Source of the DNA: Streptomyces daqingensis
GTDB lineage: Bacteria; Actinomycetota; Actinomycetes; Streptomycetales; Streptomycetaceae
NCBI RefSeq assembly: GCF_014645895.1
Contig: NZ_BMMP01000028.1
Coordinates: 1 to 55,389, forward strand
Reading direction: 5' to 3'
DNA length: 55,389 nt
This document shows, in pieces, positions 8,542 to 17,047 of this stretch (the stretch's first letter is position 1; each line of letters begins with the position of its first letter). The position numbers were made by a program, and so were the translations under genes. The notes under the pieces were generated by a model that ran no database searches, was not told the DNA's origin, and saw nothing but the letters and a program-made list of their open reading frames with translations.

Positions 8542-9969
8542 TCAGCTTCCGGACTTCTCGGTCGAGACCTTCTCCGGTGCTCCCGAGGATTGCTGGGGCA
8601 CCCCGCTGTCCCCGGTGGCTCCGGAGGCGTCGGAGCTGTCCTCCGGAAGGTGGTCGTCGAGGAGCGTCGTCTCGTCGAAGGGCAGCTCTCCGGCGAGCAC
8701 CTGCTTGACCCGGGCCTTGTCGATCTCCTTGGTCCACGTGCCGACGAGGACGGTGGCCACCGAGTTGCCCGCGAAGTTGGTGAGGGCGCGGGCCTCGCTC
8801 ATGAAGCGGTCGATGCCGACGATCAGGCCGACTCCGTCGACCAGTTCGGGCCTGTGGGACTGGAGGCCGCCGGCGAGCGTGGCGAGCCCCGCGCCGGTGA
8901 CGCCCGCGGCGCCCTTGGAGGCGATGATCATGAAGATCAGGAGGGAGATCTGCTGGCCGATCGAGAGCGGGTCGCCCATCGCCTCGGCGATGAAGAGGGA
9001 GGCCATCGTCAGGTAGATGGCCGTCCCGTCCAGGTTGAAGGAGTACCCGGTGGGGACGGTGATGCCGACGACGGGCCGGCTGACGCCCATGTGCTCCATC
9101 TTCGCGATGAGGCGGGGCAGCGCGGACTCCGAGGAGGACGTCGAGAGGATCAGCAGGAACTCCCGGCCGAGGTACTTCAGCAGGGAGAAGATGTTCACCC
9201 CGGAGACCGCCTGCAGCAGCACGCCGAGCACCACGAAGACGAAGAGCGCGCAGGTCACGTAGAAGCCGACCATGATGACGGCGAGGGCCTTGAGGGCGTC
9301 GAGGCCCGTCTCGCCGACCACTGCCGCGATGGCCCCGAACGCGCCGACGGGAGCGGCCCACATGACCATCGCGAGGACGCGGAACACGAGCTTCTGGATG
9401 TGCCCGATGCCGCGCAGGACCGGCTCGCCCGCGCGTCCCATCGCCTGCAGCGCGAACCCGACGAGCAGGGCGACCAGCAGCGTCTGCAGGACCTCGCCCT
9501 CGGTGAAGGCGGACACCAGCGTGGTCGGGATGATGCCGACCAGGAACTCGCTGGTGGTCTCGCTGCCGCCCGCCTCGGCCGCACCGGCCTCCTTGGCGGC
9601 CTCCGTCAACTGGAGACCGCTGCCCGGGTCGAGCATGTTGCCGACGACCAGGCCGATGCCCAGCGCCACGGTCGACATCACCATGAAGTAGCCGAGGGCC
9701 AGACCGCCGACGGCGCCGACCTTCGCGGCCTTGCGGACCGACCCCACGCCCAGCACGATCGTGCAGAAGATGACCGGCGAGATCATCATCTTGATGAGGT
9801 TGACGAAGCCCTCGCCCACGGGCTTGAGCTCCTTGGCCGCATCCGGCGCGGCGAAGCCGACGATCACACCGAGCACGACGGCGGCGATCACGGCCAGGTA
9901 CAGATACTTCGTGCGGTCCCGCTTCGTCCGTGCGGGCGGCTCCGTCTGCGGAGGTGTCTGCTGGGACAC
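8542..9969 (-). CDS. dctA: C4-dicarboxylate/cation symporter, DctA family
   Basis: The 475-residue membrane protein belongs to the DAACS (SLC1-type) family, which imports succinate, fumarate and malate with H+ or Na+. Visible family marks are the serine-rich reentrant loop STSSSESALP, the FNLDGTAIYL motif and the NFAGN substrate-site motif near the end. About eight hydrophobic segments precede a hydrophilic, Ser/Glu-rich C-terminal tail of about 40 residues. It is divergently transcribed from a CitA/CitB-type sensor and regulator pair. This is the usual arrangement for a transporter induced by its own substrate, so regulation by that pair is likely. Aspartate or glutamate transport by a relative of this family is the main alternative. 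Confidence 0.9.
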   Translation of the reverse strand: MSQQTPPQTEPPARTKRDRTKYLYLAVIAAVVLGVIVGFAAPDAAKELKPVGEGFVNLIKMMISPVIFCTIVLGVGSVRKAAKVGAVGGLALGYFMVMSTVALGIGLVVGNMLDPGSGLQLTEAAKEAGAAEAGGSETTSEFLVGIIPTTLVSAFTEGEVLQTLLVALLVGFALQAMGRAGEPVLRGIGHIQKLVFRVLAMVMWAAPVGAFGAIAAVVGETGLDALKALAVIMVGFYVTCALFVFVVLGVLLQAVSGVNIFSLLKYLGREFLLILSTSSSESALPRLIAKMEHMGVSRPVVGITVPTGYSFNLDGTAIYLTMASLFIAEAMGDPLSIGQQISLLIFMIIASKGAAGVTGAGLATLAGGLQSHRPELVDGVGLIVGIDRFMSEARALTNFAGNSVATVLVGTWTKEIDKARVKQVLAGELPFDETTLLDDHLPEDSSDASGATGDSGVPQQSSGAPEKVSTEKSGS

Positions 9970-10150
9970 GTCGGGCTCCTCGTTGTACGTTCACTGCGGC
10001 TCTGACTGCCACGACCGGAAGCGGGCCGGACGGGCTGTGACCGGGCCCGGTGCCCTGATACGCACCGGATCCGTACGGCTCGTCCTCGCGCCGGGTCGCT
10101 GCCGGGTCCCGGCGACTATGCACCCCGGCAGTGACGGCCGTCACCGTTGC

Positions 10151-10165
10151 GTGCATTACGTGCAC
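10151..10165. promoter_or_regulatory. Inverted repeat in the dctA / sensor kinase divergent promoter
   Basis: GTGCA-ttacg-TGCAC is a perfect 5-bp inverted repeat inside the 223-base region between the divergent transporter and kinase genes, 28 bases before the kinase ATG. It is a candidate binding site for the adjacent CitB-type response regulator. The assignment rests on position and symmetry only. Confidence 0.35.
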
Positions 10166-10192
10166 GGAAATTCCACCAGGCAGACTGGCCGC

Positions 10193-12061
10193 ATGCGCGC
10201 TCCCCGTCCACCCCGGCGGCCACGAAGCCTGGCCGGCCAGCTCTTCGTGATGCAGGCCGTCCTCGTCGCCGTGCTGGTCGCGGGATGCGCCGTGTACGGC
10301 TACGTCACGGACCGTGCGCAGGCCGAGGAGTCCGCGCGGCAGAGGGCCGCCGCGACGGCCAAGGCGACGGCCGACTCCCCCTCCGTGGTGGAGGCGATCC
10401 GCACCCCGCGTCCCGAGGAGCAGCTCCAGCCGTACGCGGAGCGGGTGCGGCACGACACGGGCGTCACGTTCGTCACGATCATGGACACGGAGGGCGTGCG
10501 CTGGACGCACCCCGACTCGTCGAGGATCGGCGGCCGCTTCGTGGGCCACATCGGGGAGGCGGCGCGCGGCCGCACCTTCCACGAGACCTATACGGGGACG
10601 CTCGGGCCGTCCGTCCGCGTCGTGACCCCAGTCTGGGACGAGGGGCGCGTGGTGGGGCTCGTCAGCGCGGGCATCGCGGTGGAGGCCATCACCGAGGAGC
10701 TGCGGCGGGAGCTGACGGTCCTGCTCTGCGTCGCGGGCGGCGCGCTGGCGCTGGGCGGCCTCGGCACGTACCTCATCAACGCCCGGCTGCGCAGGCACAC
10801 GCACGGCATGAACGCCGCGGAGCTGAGCCGCATGCACGACTACCACCAGGCCGTCCTGCACGCCGTGCGGGAGGGGCTCGTCATGCTGGACGGGCAGAAG
10901 CGCGTGGCCCTCATGAACGACGGGGCGCGCGAACTCCTCGGCGTCGGACGGGGACGGGCGGGAGCCTCGCCCGGCCCGGGCGGAAACGGGAGCGGCGACG
11001 GCGCGGTGGGCCGCGGCGTGGAGGAGCTCGGGCTGCCGCGCGCACTGACGGAGGCGCTGCTCTCCGGGGAACCGCACGTGGACGAGGTGCACCTCACCGG
11101 CGACAGCGTGGTCGTCGTCAACACCTCGCCCGTGGACGGCGGCGAGCACCGCGGCACCGTGGTGACCCTGCGCGACCACACGGAGATCCAGTCGCTCGCC
11201 GGGGAGCTGGACTCGGTGCGCGGCTTCACCGAGGCGCTGCGCTCGCAGGCCCACGAGTCCGCGAACCGCCTGCACACCGTGATCTCCCTGATCGAGCTGG
11301 GACGTACCGGCGAGGCGCTGGATTTCGCCACCGAGGAGCTCCGGCTGGCCCAGGCCCTCACCGACGAGGTCGTCTCCGCCGTCGCCGAGCCGGTCGTGGC
11401 GGCGCTGCTGCTCGGCAAGGCGGCGCAGGCGAACGAGCGGGGCGTCGAGCTGTCGCTCACCCCCGACAGCTACATCGGCGACGGGCTGCTGCCGCCGGAG
11501 CTGCCGCAGCGCGACCTGGTCACCGTCCTCGGCAACCTCGTCGACAACGCGGTGGACGCGGCCGCGGCGGCCGGCCCCGTCCCCGGCTCCGCGGGCGGAC
11601 GCGGCGCCGGAACGTCCCCCGCGGAGGCGGAGCCCGCCGCGGGGGAACGGCCTGCGGAGGCCCCGGAGGCGGAGGGGACCGGCCGTGGCGGGGCGGTCGC
11701 GACGCTCCCCCTCGGCTCCGCCGTGACCCCGCGCGTGCGGGTCACCCTGCGCACCGAGAGCGTGGGGGGAGACCCGGCCGTGCTGCTCGTCCGCGTCGCC
11801 GACACCGGCCCCGGCGTTCGGCCCGAGGAGGCCGAGACCGTGTTCGAGCGCGGCTGGTCGACCAAGCCCGCCTCCGGCGGGGAGCGGGGACGGGGACTCG
11901 GGCTCGCCCTCGTCCGGCAGGCGGTGGACCGCCACGGCGGCAGAGTCCACGTCGGGGCGTCGGCGGAGGGCGGCGCGGAGTTCTCGGTGCGGCTGCCGCT
12001 GCAGAAGGACGCTCCGCCCGGCGAAGGCCCGCATGGGGACCGGCACCGGGAGGACGGATGA
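10193..12061 (+). CDS. CitA/DcuS-type sensor histidine kinase
   Basis: The 622-residue kinase has TM1 at about 15-38, an extracytoplasmic sensor of about 135 residues containing TGVTFVTIMD and HPD, TM2 at about 175-196, a cytoplasmic PAS region, and a LytS/CitA-style dimerisation helix LRSQAHESANRLHTVISL with His354 as likely phosphoacceptor. The ATPase N-box NLVDNAVDA is followed by an unusual Pro/Ala/Glu-rich insertion of about 55 residues before the DTGPGV and GRGLGLALV boxes. Relatives sense C4-dicarboxylates or citrate. ATG 10193 is chosen because it directly precedes the basic leader and TM1. The stop overlaps the regulator start by four bases (ATGA). The divergent dctA gene is the likely target. 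Confidence 0.9.
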   Translation: MRAPRPPRRPRSLAGQLFVMQAVLVAVLVAGCAVYGYVTDRAQAEESARQRAAATAKATADSPSVVEAIRTPRPEEQLQPYAERVRHDTGVTFVTIMDTEGVRWTHPDSSRIGGRFVGHIGEAARGRTFHETYTGTLGPSVRVVTPVWDEGRVVGLVSAGIAVEAITEELRRELTVLLCVAGGALALGGLGTYLINARLRRHTHGMNAAELSRMHDYHQAVLHAVREGLVMLDGQKRVALMNDGARELLGVGRGRAGASPGPGGNGSGDGAVGRGVEELGLPRALTEALLSGEPHVDEVHLTGDSVVVVNTSPVDGGEHRGTVVTLRDHTEIQSLAGELDSVRGFTEALRSQAHESANRLHTVISLIELGRTGEALDFATEELRLAQALTDEVVSAVAEPVVAALLLGKAAQANERGVELSLTPDSYIGDGLLPPELPQRDLVTVLGNLVDNAVDAAAAAGPVPGSAGGRGAGTSPAEAEPAAGERPAEAPEAEGTGRGGAVATLPLGSAVTPRVRVTLRTESVGGDPAVLLVRVADTGPGVRPEEAETVFERGWSTKPASGGERGRGLGLALVRQAVDRHGGRVHVGASAEGGAEFSVRLPLQKDAPPGEGPHGDRHREDG

Positions 12062-12765
12062 GCGGCAGCAGCGCCCCCGGGCCGATACAGGTGCTCGTCG
12101 TCGAGGACGATCCCCTGGCCGCCGACGCGCACGCGCTGTACGTCTCGCGCGTCCCCGGTTTCGCCGTGGCCGCCGTCGTCCACTCCCGCGCCGAGGCGCT
12201 GCGGGCGCTGGAGAGGTCGCCCGTCGATCTGATCCTGCTCGATCTGTACCTCCCGGACGGGCACGGCATGGCGCTGCTGCGGGCGCTGCGCGCCGCGGGC
12301 CGGACGACGGACGTCTTCGCGGTGACGTCGGCACGCGACCTGACCGTCATCAGGGAGGGCGTCTCCCTCGGCGTCGTGCAGCACGTGCTGAAGCCGTTCA
12401 CCTTCCCGACGCTGCGCGACCGGCTGCAGCGGTACGCGCAGTTCCGCAGCACGACCGCCGGCACCGGCGGCGAGGCCGGCAGCCAGGCGGAGGTGGACAG
12501 GGCGCTGTCGGTGCTCCGTACCGCTCCCGAAGTGCCCAAGCTGCCCAAGGGGCTGAGCGCCGCGACGCTGGAGGCGGTGACGGCGGCGCTGCGTGACGCG
12601 GGCCGCACCGGGCTGACGGCGAGCGCGGCGGCGGACCGGCTCGGCGTCAACCGGATCACCGCGCGCCGCTACCTCGAGCACCTCGTCGACGGCGGGACGG
12701 CTGACCGCAGTCCGCAGTACGGCCAGGTCGGGCGTCCCGAACTGTGCTACCGCTGGCGCGACTGA
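12058..12765 (+). CDS. CitB/DcuR-type response regulator
   Basis: This 235-residue regulator has an N-terminal receiver domain with acidic pocket E16-D17-D18, phosphoacceptor Asp62 (LILLDLYLPD) and the conserved Lys in HVLKPF. A linker of about 25 residues follows. The C-terminal helix-turn-helix (LTASAAADRLGVNRITARRYLEHL) is typical of the CitB group rather than OmpR or NarL. It is translationally coupled to the upstream kinase. Its likely job is to activate the divergent dicarboxylate transporter in response to extracellular substrate, inferred from the gene order. Confidence 0.9.
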   Translation: MSGSSAPGPIQVLVVEDDPLAADAHALYVSRVPGFAVAAVVHSRAEALRALERSPVDLILLDLYLPDGHGMALLRALRAAGRTTDVFAVTSARDLTVIREGVSLGVVQHVLKPFTFPTLRDRLQRYAQFRSTTAGTGGEAGSQAEVDRALSVLRTAPEVPKLPKGLSAATLEAVTAALRDAGRTGLTASAAADRLGVNRITARRYLEHLVDGGTADRSPQYGQVGRPELCYRWRD

Positions 12766-12791
12766 ACGGCCGGCGCCCTGGCCCGGCGCGC

Positions 12792-13526
12792 TCAGGGCTC
12801 CGGGAGCCGCCGCGGCTCGATGCGCTCCTCGACGGCGCTCCCGTTCTCCCGCACGACGACGTAGGCGCCCTTGCCCGCACTCTCCGAGACGGCTTCGGCG
12901 AGGCGGGTGCCGCGGTAGACGAGACCCACGCCGTCGTCGGTGCAGTGCGTCTCCGGCAGGGTTCCGTCCGCGACCAGCCGGTGCACGAGCGGGCGGCGCC
13001 CGGCGTCGCTGTCGTAGTGCACGCCGTTGCCGTACGGCAGGTAGCCCAACGCGTCGGTGACGGGCCGCAGTTCGGGTCCGAAGGAGTCCGTCGTGCCGCC
13101 GCGGAACCAACAGATCGAACCGGCGCTGACACCGCTGAGCACGACGCCCGCCTCCCAGGCACTGCGGAAGACGGCGTCGAGCCCGTGGACGCGCCACACC
13201 GCAAGCAGGTTCGCGACCGAACCGCCCATCACCCAGACCACGTCCTGCTCGAGCACCGTGCCCGCCACGTCCTCGACGTTGGGTCTGGGGAAGACGTGCA
13301 GCGGCGTCAGGTCGAATCCGGCCACGCGGGCAGCTTCGGTCATGCGGGCGGTGAAATGCTCGGCGTCTCCGATGGCCGTGCCGACGTACAGGACGCGGGG
13401 CCGCCGGCCGTGCGCCCCGGACAGTTCGACCGCGTGGTGCACGAGCGCGTCGAACTCGACCATGGTGCGGCCTCCCAGCCGGTGGCCGCCTGAGGTGGCA
13501 AGGATCGTGGGCTCGTCGGCAGGCAT
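12792..13526 (-). CDS. Peptidase family S51 (peptidase E-like)
   Basis: The 244-residue cytoplasmic protein has the class I glutamine amidotransferase-like fold signature of peptidase E and cyanophycinase. The nucleophile Ser134 sits in GVSAGS, preceded by VVWVMGGSVANLL, and the later segment GNGVHYDSDAGRRP is typical of the actinobacterial members. Peptidase E cleaves Asp-X dipeptides, and the cyanophycinase branch cleaves an Asp/Arg polymer. No cyanophycin synthetase is nearby, so a dipeptidase role is more likely. The start was placed at ATG 13526 (MPADEPTILATSGG) because the longer frame adds a poorly coded leader. It converges with the response regulator only 26 bases away. Confidence 0.85.
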   Translation of the reverse strand: MPADEPTILATSGGHRLGGRTMVEFDALVHHAVELSGAHGRRPRVLYVGTAIGDAEHFTARMTEAARVAGFDLTPLHVFPRPNVEDVAGTVLEQDVVWVMGGSVANLLAVWRVHGLDAVFRSAWEAGVVLSGVSAGSICWFRGGTTDSFGPELRPVTDALGYLPYGNGVHYDSDAGRRPLVHRLVADGTLPETHCTDDGVGLVYRGTRLAEAVSESAGKGAYVVVRENGSAVEERIEPRRLPEP

Positions 13527-13603
13527 GACCGGCAGCGTACGGCCGATGCGGCTCCCATGGGCCTCCGTATCCCCAACGTGGCTCGCTCTGGGCGGACTTC
13601 GCA

Positions 13604-13613
13604 TACTTAAGTA
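13604..13613. promoter_or_regulatory. Palindrome TACTTAAGTA just before a small gene
   Basis: TACTTAAGTA is a perfect 10-bp palindrome ending 11 bases before the ATG at 13625. Its left half contains CATACT, a fair -10 box, which would put transcription start within a few bases of the ATG. An operator overlapping the promoter of a near-leaderless transcript is the simplest reading. Confidence 0.4.
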
Positions 13614-13624
13614 GCCTGAGAACC

Positions 13625-14125
13625 ATGATCTCGGACACTGTCGCCGTGGGCGTTCTCACCTTCCTGGGGACGGGAACGGCCACGGCGGCCGGTCTGTGGC
13701 AATGGCAGCGAGCCCAGGCCCGCGAGGCGAGAGCACAGTTCCGCACCCAGCGGGTCGAGGCCCTGAAGGAGGTCTGGGAGGCGCTGTCCGACCTTGAGGA
13801 GGCCCAGAGGACGTCCCTCACGCGGGGCCCCGCCGTTGCCGACTCGAGGTTGACGCAGGTCAATCTCCTCCTTCTCCGCCGCTCACCTTTCCTCCGCCCG
13901 GACGAGCAGGAGTGGGCACAGGCTTTCGCGCAGCACGTGACGGAGATCGACACCCTGATCCGCGCCCAGGCGCTCGAAGGCCAGTCCGATTCGGAGTGGT
14001 GGCACACGACTGCGCCTGGCCCGCCCTCAATGGGCGTTCTGGCCACCGCCGCGGGTGAACTCCAGCTTTTACGCCGCAAGTTGGGCAAGCGCTACGCCGC
14101 GGTCGTGCGAGGAGACAGCGAGTGA
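13625..14125 (+). CDS. Unrecognised membrane-anchored protein with a TTA codon
   Basis: I do not recognise this 166-residue protein. It has one N-terminal hydrophobic segment (about 5-24) followed by a charged, helical cytoplasmic region with several Trp and many Arg and Glu residues. Codon 149 (14069-14071) is TTA, the rare leucine codon read by the bldA tRNA, preceded by an equally unusual CTT. TTA genes in Streptomyces are usually developmentally regulated or recently acquired. The codon use is looser than in the neighbours. It sits alone between peptidase E and a chitinase, with no partner gene. No Shine-Dalgarno is evident and the likely -10 is close to the ATG, so the message may be leaderless. 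Confidence 0.7.
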   Translation: MISDTVAVGVLTFLGTGTATAAGLWQWQRAQAREARAQFRTQRVEALKEVWEALSDLEEAQRTSLTRGPAVADSRLTQVNLLLLRRSPFLRPDEQEWAQAFAQHVTEIDTLIRAQALEGQSDSEWWHTTAPGPPSMGVLATAAGELQLLRRKLGKRYAAVVRGDSE

Positions 14126-14254
14126 CACCGGCTTCGACGTCCAACGCCGGGCCGACACAGGGCAGTTGAACGGAACCAGCAGCTCAAGTCGAGCCGGGGC
14201 AGCAGGGGCGCGTGCCCGGCGGATCGATCGACTGGAACCTTTCCTTACCGTTCT

Positions 14255-14269
14255 ATTGTCTGGACCAAT
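14255..14269. promoter_or_regulatory. DasR-like (dre) site upstream of the chitinase
   Basis: The sequence TTGTCTGGACCA (14256-14267) matches the DasR-responsive element core TGGTCTAGACCA at 10 of 12 positions and is extended outward as ATTG...CAAT. It lies 86 bases before the chitinase start. Chitinase genes of Streptomyces are classic members of the N-acetylglucosamine-responsive DasR regulon, which supports the call. Confidence 0.55.
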
Positions 14270-14354
14270 GCTCCCGCGCTAGCGTGCGGGCCGCACCACT
14301 CCGCATTCCGCATGACCCAAGTCCCTTTCCCCACCCCGTAGACGGGAGCTTGAC

Positions 14355-15464
14355 GTGCGCCCCCACACCACTACGAAGAGCAACAAGCGAGCCACGACAG
14401 GTAGTCGGCACCGCCTGGGCCTCGCCCTGGCCGCGACTCTCGTCGCCTCGTGCGCACTCGCGGGCCAGGCACAGGCCGCACCGGACGGCACTCCGCACCG
14501 GCCGCAAGCCGCCGAACCCGCCACCGGACCCGCCACCGAATCCGCAGCCGAACCCACCGCTGGAGCCCTGGCGGCCGCAGCGCCGAGCGGACTCAACGGC
14601 CCCTACCTCTACCTCGGTTGGGGCAACCCGCCGAACGCCGTGGACCTGATGCAGGAGACCGGACTCACCCAGCTCACCATGGCCTTCATCCTCTCCGACG
14701 GCGGCTGCTCGCCCGCCTGGGACGGCAGCAGGCCCCTGGCCGGGGGCCAGGACGAGCAGACCATCGAAGCGGTACAGGCCGCCGGAGGCGACATCACCCC
14801 CTCCATCGGAGGCTGGAGCGGCAGCAAGCTGGGCGAAGTGTGCTCCAGCGCCGCGGAGTTGGCCGGTGCCTACCAGAAGGTGATCGACGCCTACGGCCTG
14901 AAGTCCATCGACGTCGACATCGAGTCGACCGAGTTCGAGAGCGAGGCCGCCCGGCAGCGCGTCGTCGACGCGCTGAAGATCGTCAAGGACGGCAACGCCG
15001 GCATCAAGGTCTACCTGACCTTCGGCACCACCACGCAGGGCCCCAACGCCAACGGGAAGGACCTCATCCAGAAGGGCGCCGCCGCCGGACTGGACGTGGA
15101 CGGCTGGACCGTCATGCCCTTCGACTTCGGCGACGGCACCACGGACCTGGCCGCGGCGACCCGCTCCGCGGTGGACGGACTGGCGCAGACAGTGGGCGCG
15201 GCTTACGGCATCTCCACCGACGAGGCGTACCGCAAGTCCGGCTTCTCCTCGATGAACGGCGTCACCGACGTGCAGGGCGAATCCGTCTCACCGGCCGACT
15301 TCCGCTCGATGGTCGACTACGCGAAGGAACACCACCTGGCGCGCGTGAGTTTCTGGTCCGTCAACCGGGACCGCCCCTGCACCGGCGGCGGCGCCGACTC
15401 GTGCAGCGGCGTCGACCAGCAGCCCTGGGAATTCTCCAAAACCCTTGCCGGGTACACGGGTTGA
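14355..15464 (+). CDS. Secreted GH18 chitinase
   Basis: The 369-residue protein has a signal peptide (about 1-41, basic N-terminus, LGLALAATLVASCALAGQAQA) and a Pro/Ala/Glu-rich linker to about residue 75. A single GH18 barrel follows. Its catalytic strand reads LKSIDVDIEST, matching the DxxDxDxE motif with Glu as acid/base. Other barrel marks are YLYLGWG, ITPSIGGWSG and WTVMPFDFG. No chitin-binding or fibronectin domain is present, so it is a compact enzyme. GTG 14355 is preceded by GGGAG (14344-14348). A DasR-like site lies upstream and a sugar ABC importer downstream, which suggests chitin breakdown. An endo-beta-N-acetylglucosaminidase activity is the alternative. Confidence 0.88.
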   Translation: MRPHTTTKSNKRATTGSRHRLGLALAATLVASCALAGQAQAAPDGTPHRPQAAEPATGPATESAAEPTAGALAAAAPSGLNGPYLYLGWGNPPNAVDLMQETGLTQLTMAFILSDGGCSPAWDGSRPLAGGQDEQTIEAVQAAGGDITPSIGGWSGSKLGEVCSSAAELAGAYQKVIDAYGLKSIDVDIESTEFESEAARQRVVDALKIVKDGNAGIKVYLTFGTTTQGPNANGKDLIQKGAAAGLDVDGWTVMPFDFGDGTTDLAAATRSAVDGLAQTVGAAYGISTDEAYRKSGFSSMNGVTDVQGESVSPADFRSMVDYAKEHHLARVSFWSVNRDRPCTGGGADSCSGVDQQPWEFSKTLAGYTG

Positions 15465-15470
15465 GCGGTG

Positions 15471-15492
15471 CGGTACCGGTTTCGCGGTACCG
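15471..15492 (+). terminator. Hairpin after the chitinase gene
   Basis: Two copies of the self-complementary octamer CGGTACCG (15471-15478 and 15485-15492) are separated by six bases and can pair with each other, seven bases after the stop codon. No T-tract follows. It could instead be a pair of operator half-sites. Confidence 0.45.
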
Positions 15493-15534
15493 GCATGGCG
15501 GCAACGGCGCCGGTCAGACGGCCCGGGAGGTTCA

Positions 15535-15548
15535 TAACAACGTTGTCA
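15535..15548. promoter_or_regulatory. CG-centred palindrome, LacI-type operator candidate
   Basis: TAACAACGTTGTCA is palindromic except for its second position and contains the perfect core ACAACGTTGT (15537-15546). CG-centred palindromes with AACGTT cores are typical operators of LacI-family regulators in actinobacteria. It lies 135 bases before the sugar-binding lipoprotein gene. No LacI gene is present in the window. Confidence 0.5.
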
Positions 15549-15682
15549 CGGTGTTGAACTGCATGTCCGCACGGCCATTGACCTGAACACGACGGCCGGG
15601 TGATTGTACGGACAAAGCCGTCCGACGCGGCCTGCGGCCCCTCCGGGCCGCCGGGCCGTGGCCCAAGGAGGTCAGGCCCGTC

Positions 15683-17047
15683 ATGCCCGTGCGCCCCGCC
15701 ACCCCGCTGGCCCTCAGCATCGCCGCAGTCCTCGCCGCAGGCACCCTCACCGCCTGCGGCGGGGGTTCGGCGAGCGATCCGAACACGATCAAGATCGCCT
15801 TCCCCAAGGACACCGACAAGAAAGTCACGGTGCGGGACGACTTCGTCAAGGACGTGGCCGAGGAGTTCGAGAAGAAGCACAAGGGCAAGAAGGTCGAGAT
15901 CATCCCGATCCAGGCGTCGCAGCAGGACTACTACTCCAAGATCCAGCAGATGATGCGCTCGCCCAAGACCGCGCCCGACCTCGTCTACGAGGACACCTTC
16001 CTCATCAACTCCGACATCAAGAGCGGCTACCTGCGCCCGCTCGACGACAAGCTCAAGAAGTGGAAGGCCTGGGACCAGTTCGAGCCCAGCGCCAAGACCG
16101 CCGCGAAGGCCGAGGACGGCAAGACCTACGGCGTGCCGGACGGAACCGACACCCGCGCCATCTGGTTCAACAAGAAGATCTTCAAGAAGGCCGGGCTGCC
16201 GGAGGACTGGAAGCCCAAGACCTGGGACGAAGTGCTGGACGCCGCCCGCACGGTCAAGAAGGAAGTCCCCGGCAAGATCCCTCTCAACGTCTTCACCGGC
16301 AAGGCGGCGGGCGAGGCAGCCGCGATGCAGGGCTTCGAGATGCTGCTCTACGGCACGGGCGAGGACCCGCTCTACGACACGAAGTCGAAGAAGTGGGTCA
16401 AGGGCAGCAAGGGCTTCAAGGACAGTCTGAAGTTCGTCGAGACGGTCTACGGCGACGGCCTCGGCCCCGACGTCGACGCGGCCCTCAACCCCAACATCCA
16501 GACGAAGGTCGGCACCGACCTCTTCCCCAAGGGGAAGCTGGCCATCGGAATCGACGGCTCGTTCCTCAGCAACAACTGGATCAAGACGGGCGGCAGCCCG
16601 TGGCCCGAGTGGGACGAGACCATGGGCATGGCCCCGATGCCGACGCAGAACGGCGAGGAGCCCGGCGAGGTCAGCATGTCCGGCGGCTGGACGTGGTCCG
16701 TCCCGGCCAAGTCGCAGAACCCGGACCTCGCCTGGGAGATGATCAAGACCTTCCAGACCAAGAAGAACGCCGTCGAGTGGTGCGTGCGCGGCTCGCAGAT
16801 CGCGGTGCGCAAGGACGTGGCGGCCGAGGAGCGGTACCTGAACTCGCTTCCCGGCATCAAGTTCTTCACCGACCGCGTCGAGCACAGCCAGTACCGTCCC
16901 GCTCTGCCCGTCTACCCGCAGGTCTCCACCGCGATAACCGAGGCCATGGAGACGGTGACCACGGGCGACGGCTCCGTCGGCGAGGCGGCCAAGTCCTATG
17001 ACGAGCAACTGGAATCGATCACCGACGGAGCGGTCACGACGAAGTGA
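15683..17047 (+). CDS. Sugar ABC transporter substrate-binding lipoprotein
   Basis: The 454-residue protein is an extracellular solute-binding protein of the carbohydrate type (family 1). A signal peptide ends in the lipobox LTAC with Cys25 as the acylated residue, followed by a Gly/Ser spacer. The body contains the familiar APDLVYEDTF and YGVPDGTDTRAIWFNKKIFKKAG segments. AAGGAGG (15665-15671) precedes ATG 15683. The stop overlaps the next GTG by four bases, so the two permeases are co-translated. No ATPase is encoded here. Streptomyces importers of this class usually share the MsiK ATPase. The sugar is unknown. The chitinase upstream makes a chitin-derived oligosaccharide possible but not shown. 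Confidence 0.9.
   Translation: MPVRPATPLALSIAAVLAAGTLTACGGGSASDPNTIKIAFPKDTDKKVTVRDDFVKDVAEEFEKKHKGKKVEIIPIQASQQDYYSKIQQMMRSPKTAPDLVYEDTFLINSDIKSGYLRPLDDKLKKWKAWDQFEPSAKTAAKAEDGKTYGVPDGTDTRAIWFNKKIFKKAGLPEDWKPKTWDEVLDAARTVKKEVPGKIPLNVFTGKAAGEAAAMQGFEMLLYGTGEDPLYDTKSKKWVKGSKGFKDSLKFVETVYGDGLGPDVDAALNPNIQTKVGTDLFPKGKLAIGIDGSFLSNNWIKTGGSPWPEWDETMGMAPMPTQNGEEPGEVSMSGGWTWSVPAKSQNPDLAWEMIKTFQTKKNAVEWCVRGSQIAVRKDVAAEERYLNSLPGIKFFTDRVEHSQYRPALPVYPQVSTAITEAMETVTTGDGSVGEAAKSYDEQLESITDGAVTTK

Noticed and set aside
8321..12334. Minus-strand open frame of more than 1300 codons across glgB end, dctA and the kinase
   Set aside because: It crosses three well-identified genes and a terminator hairpin. The sequence is low-complexity Arg/Ala/Gly.
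11470..14088. Minus-strand open frame over kinase, regulator and peptidase E
   Set aside because: A composition artefact of high GC. No motif, and it conflicts with clear genes.
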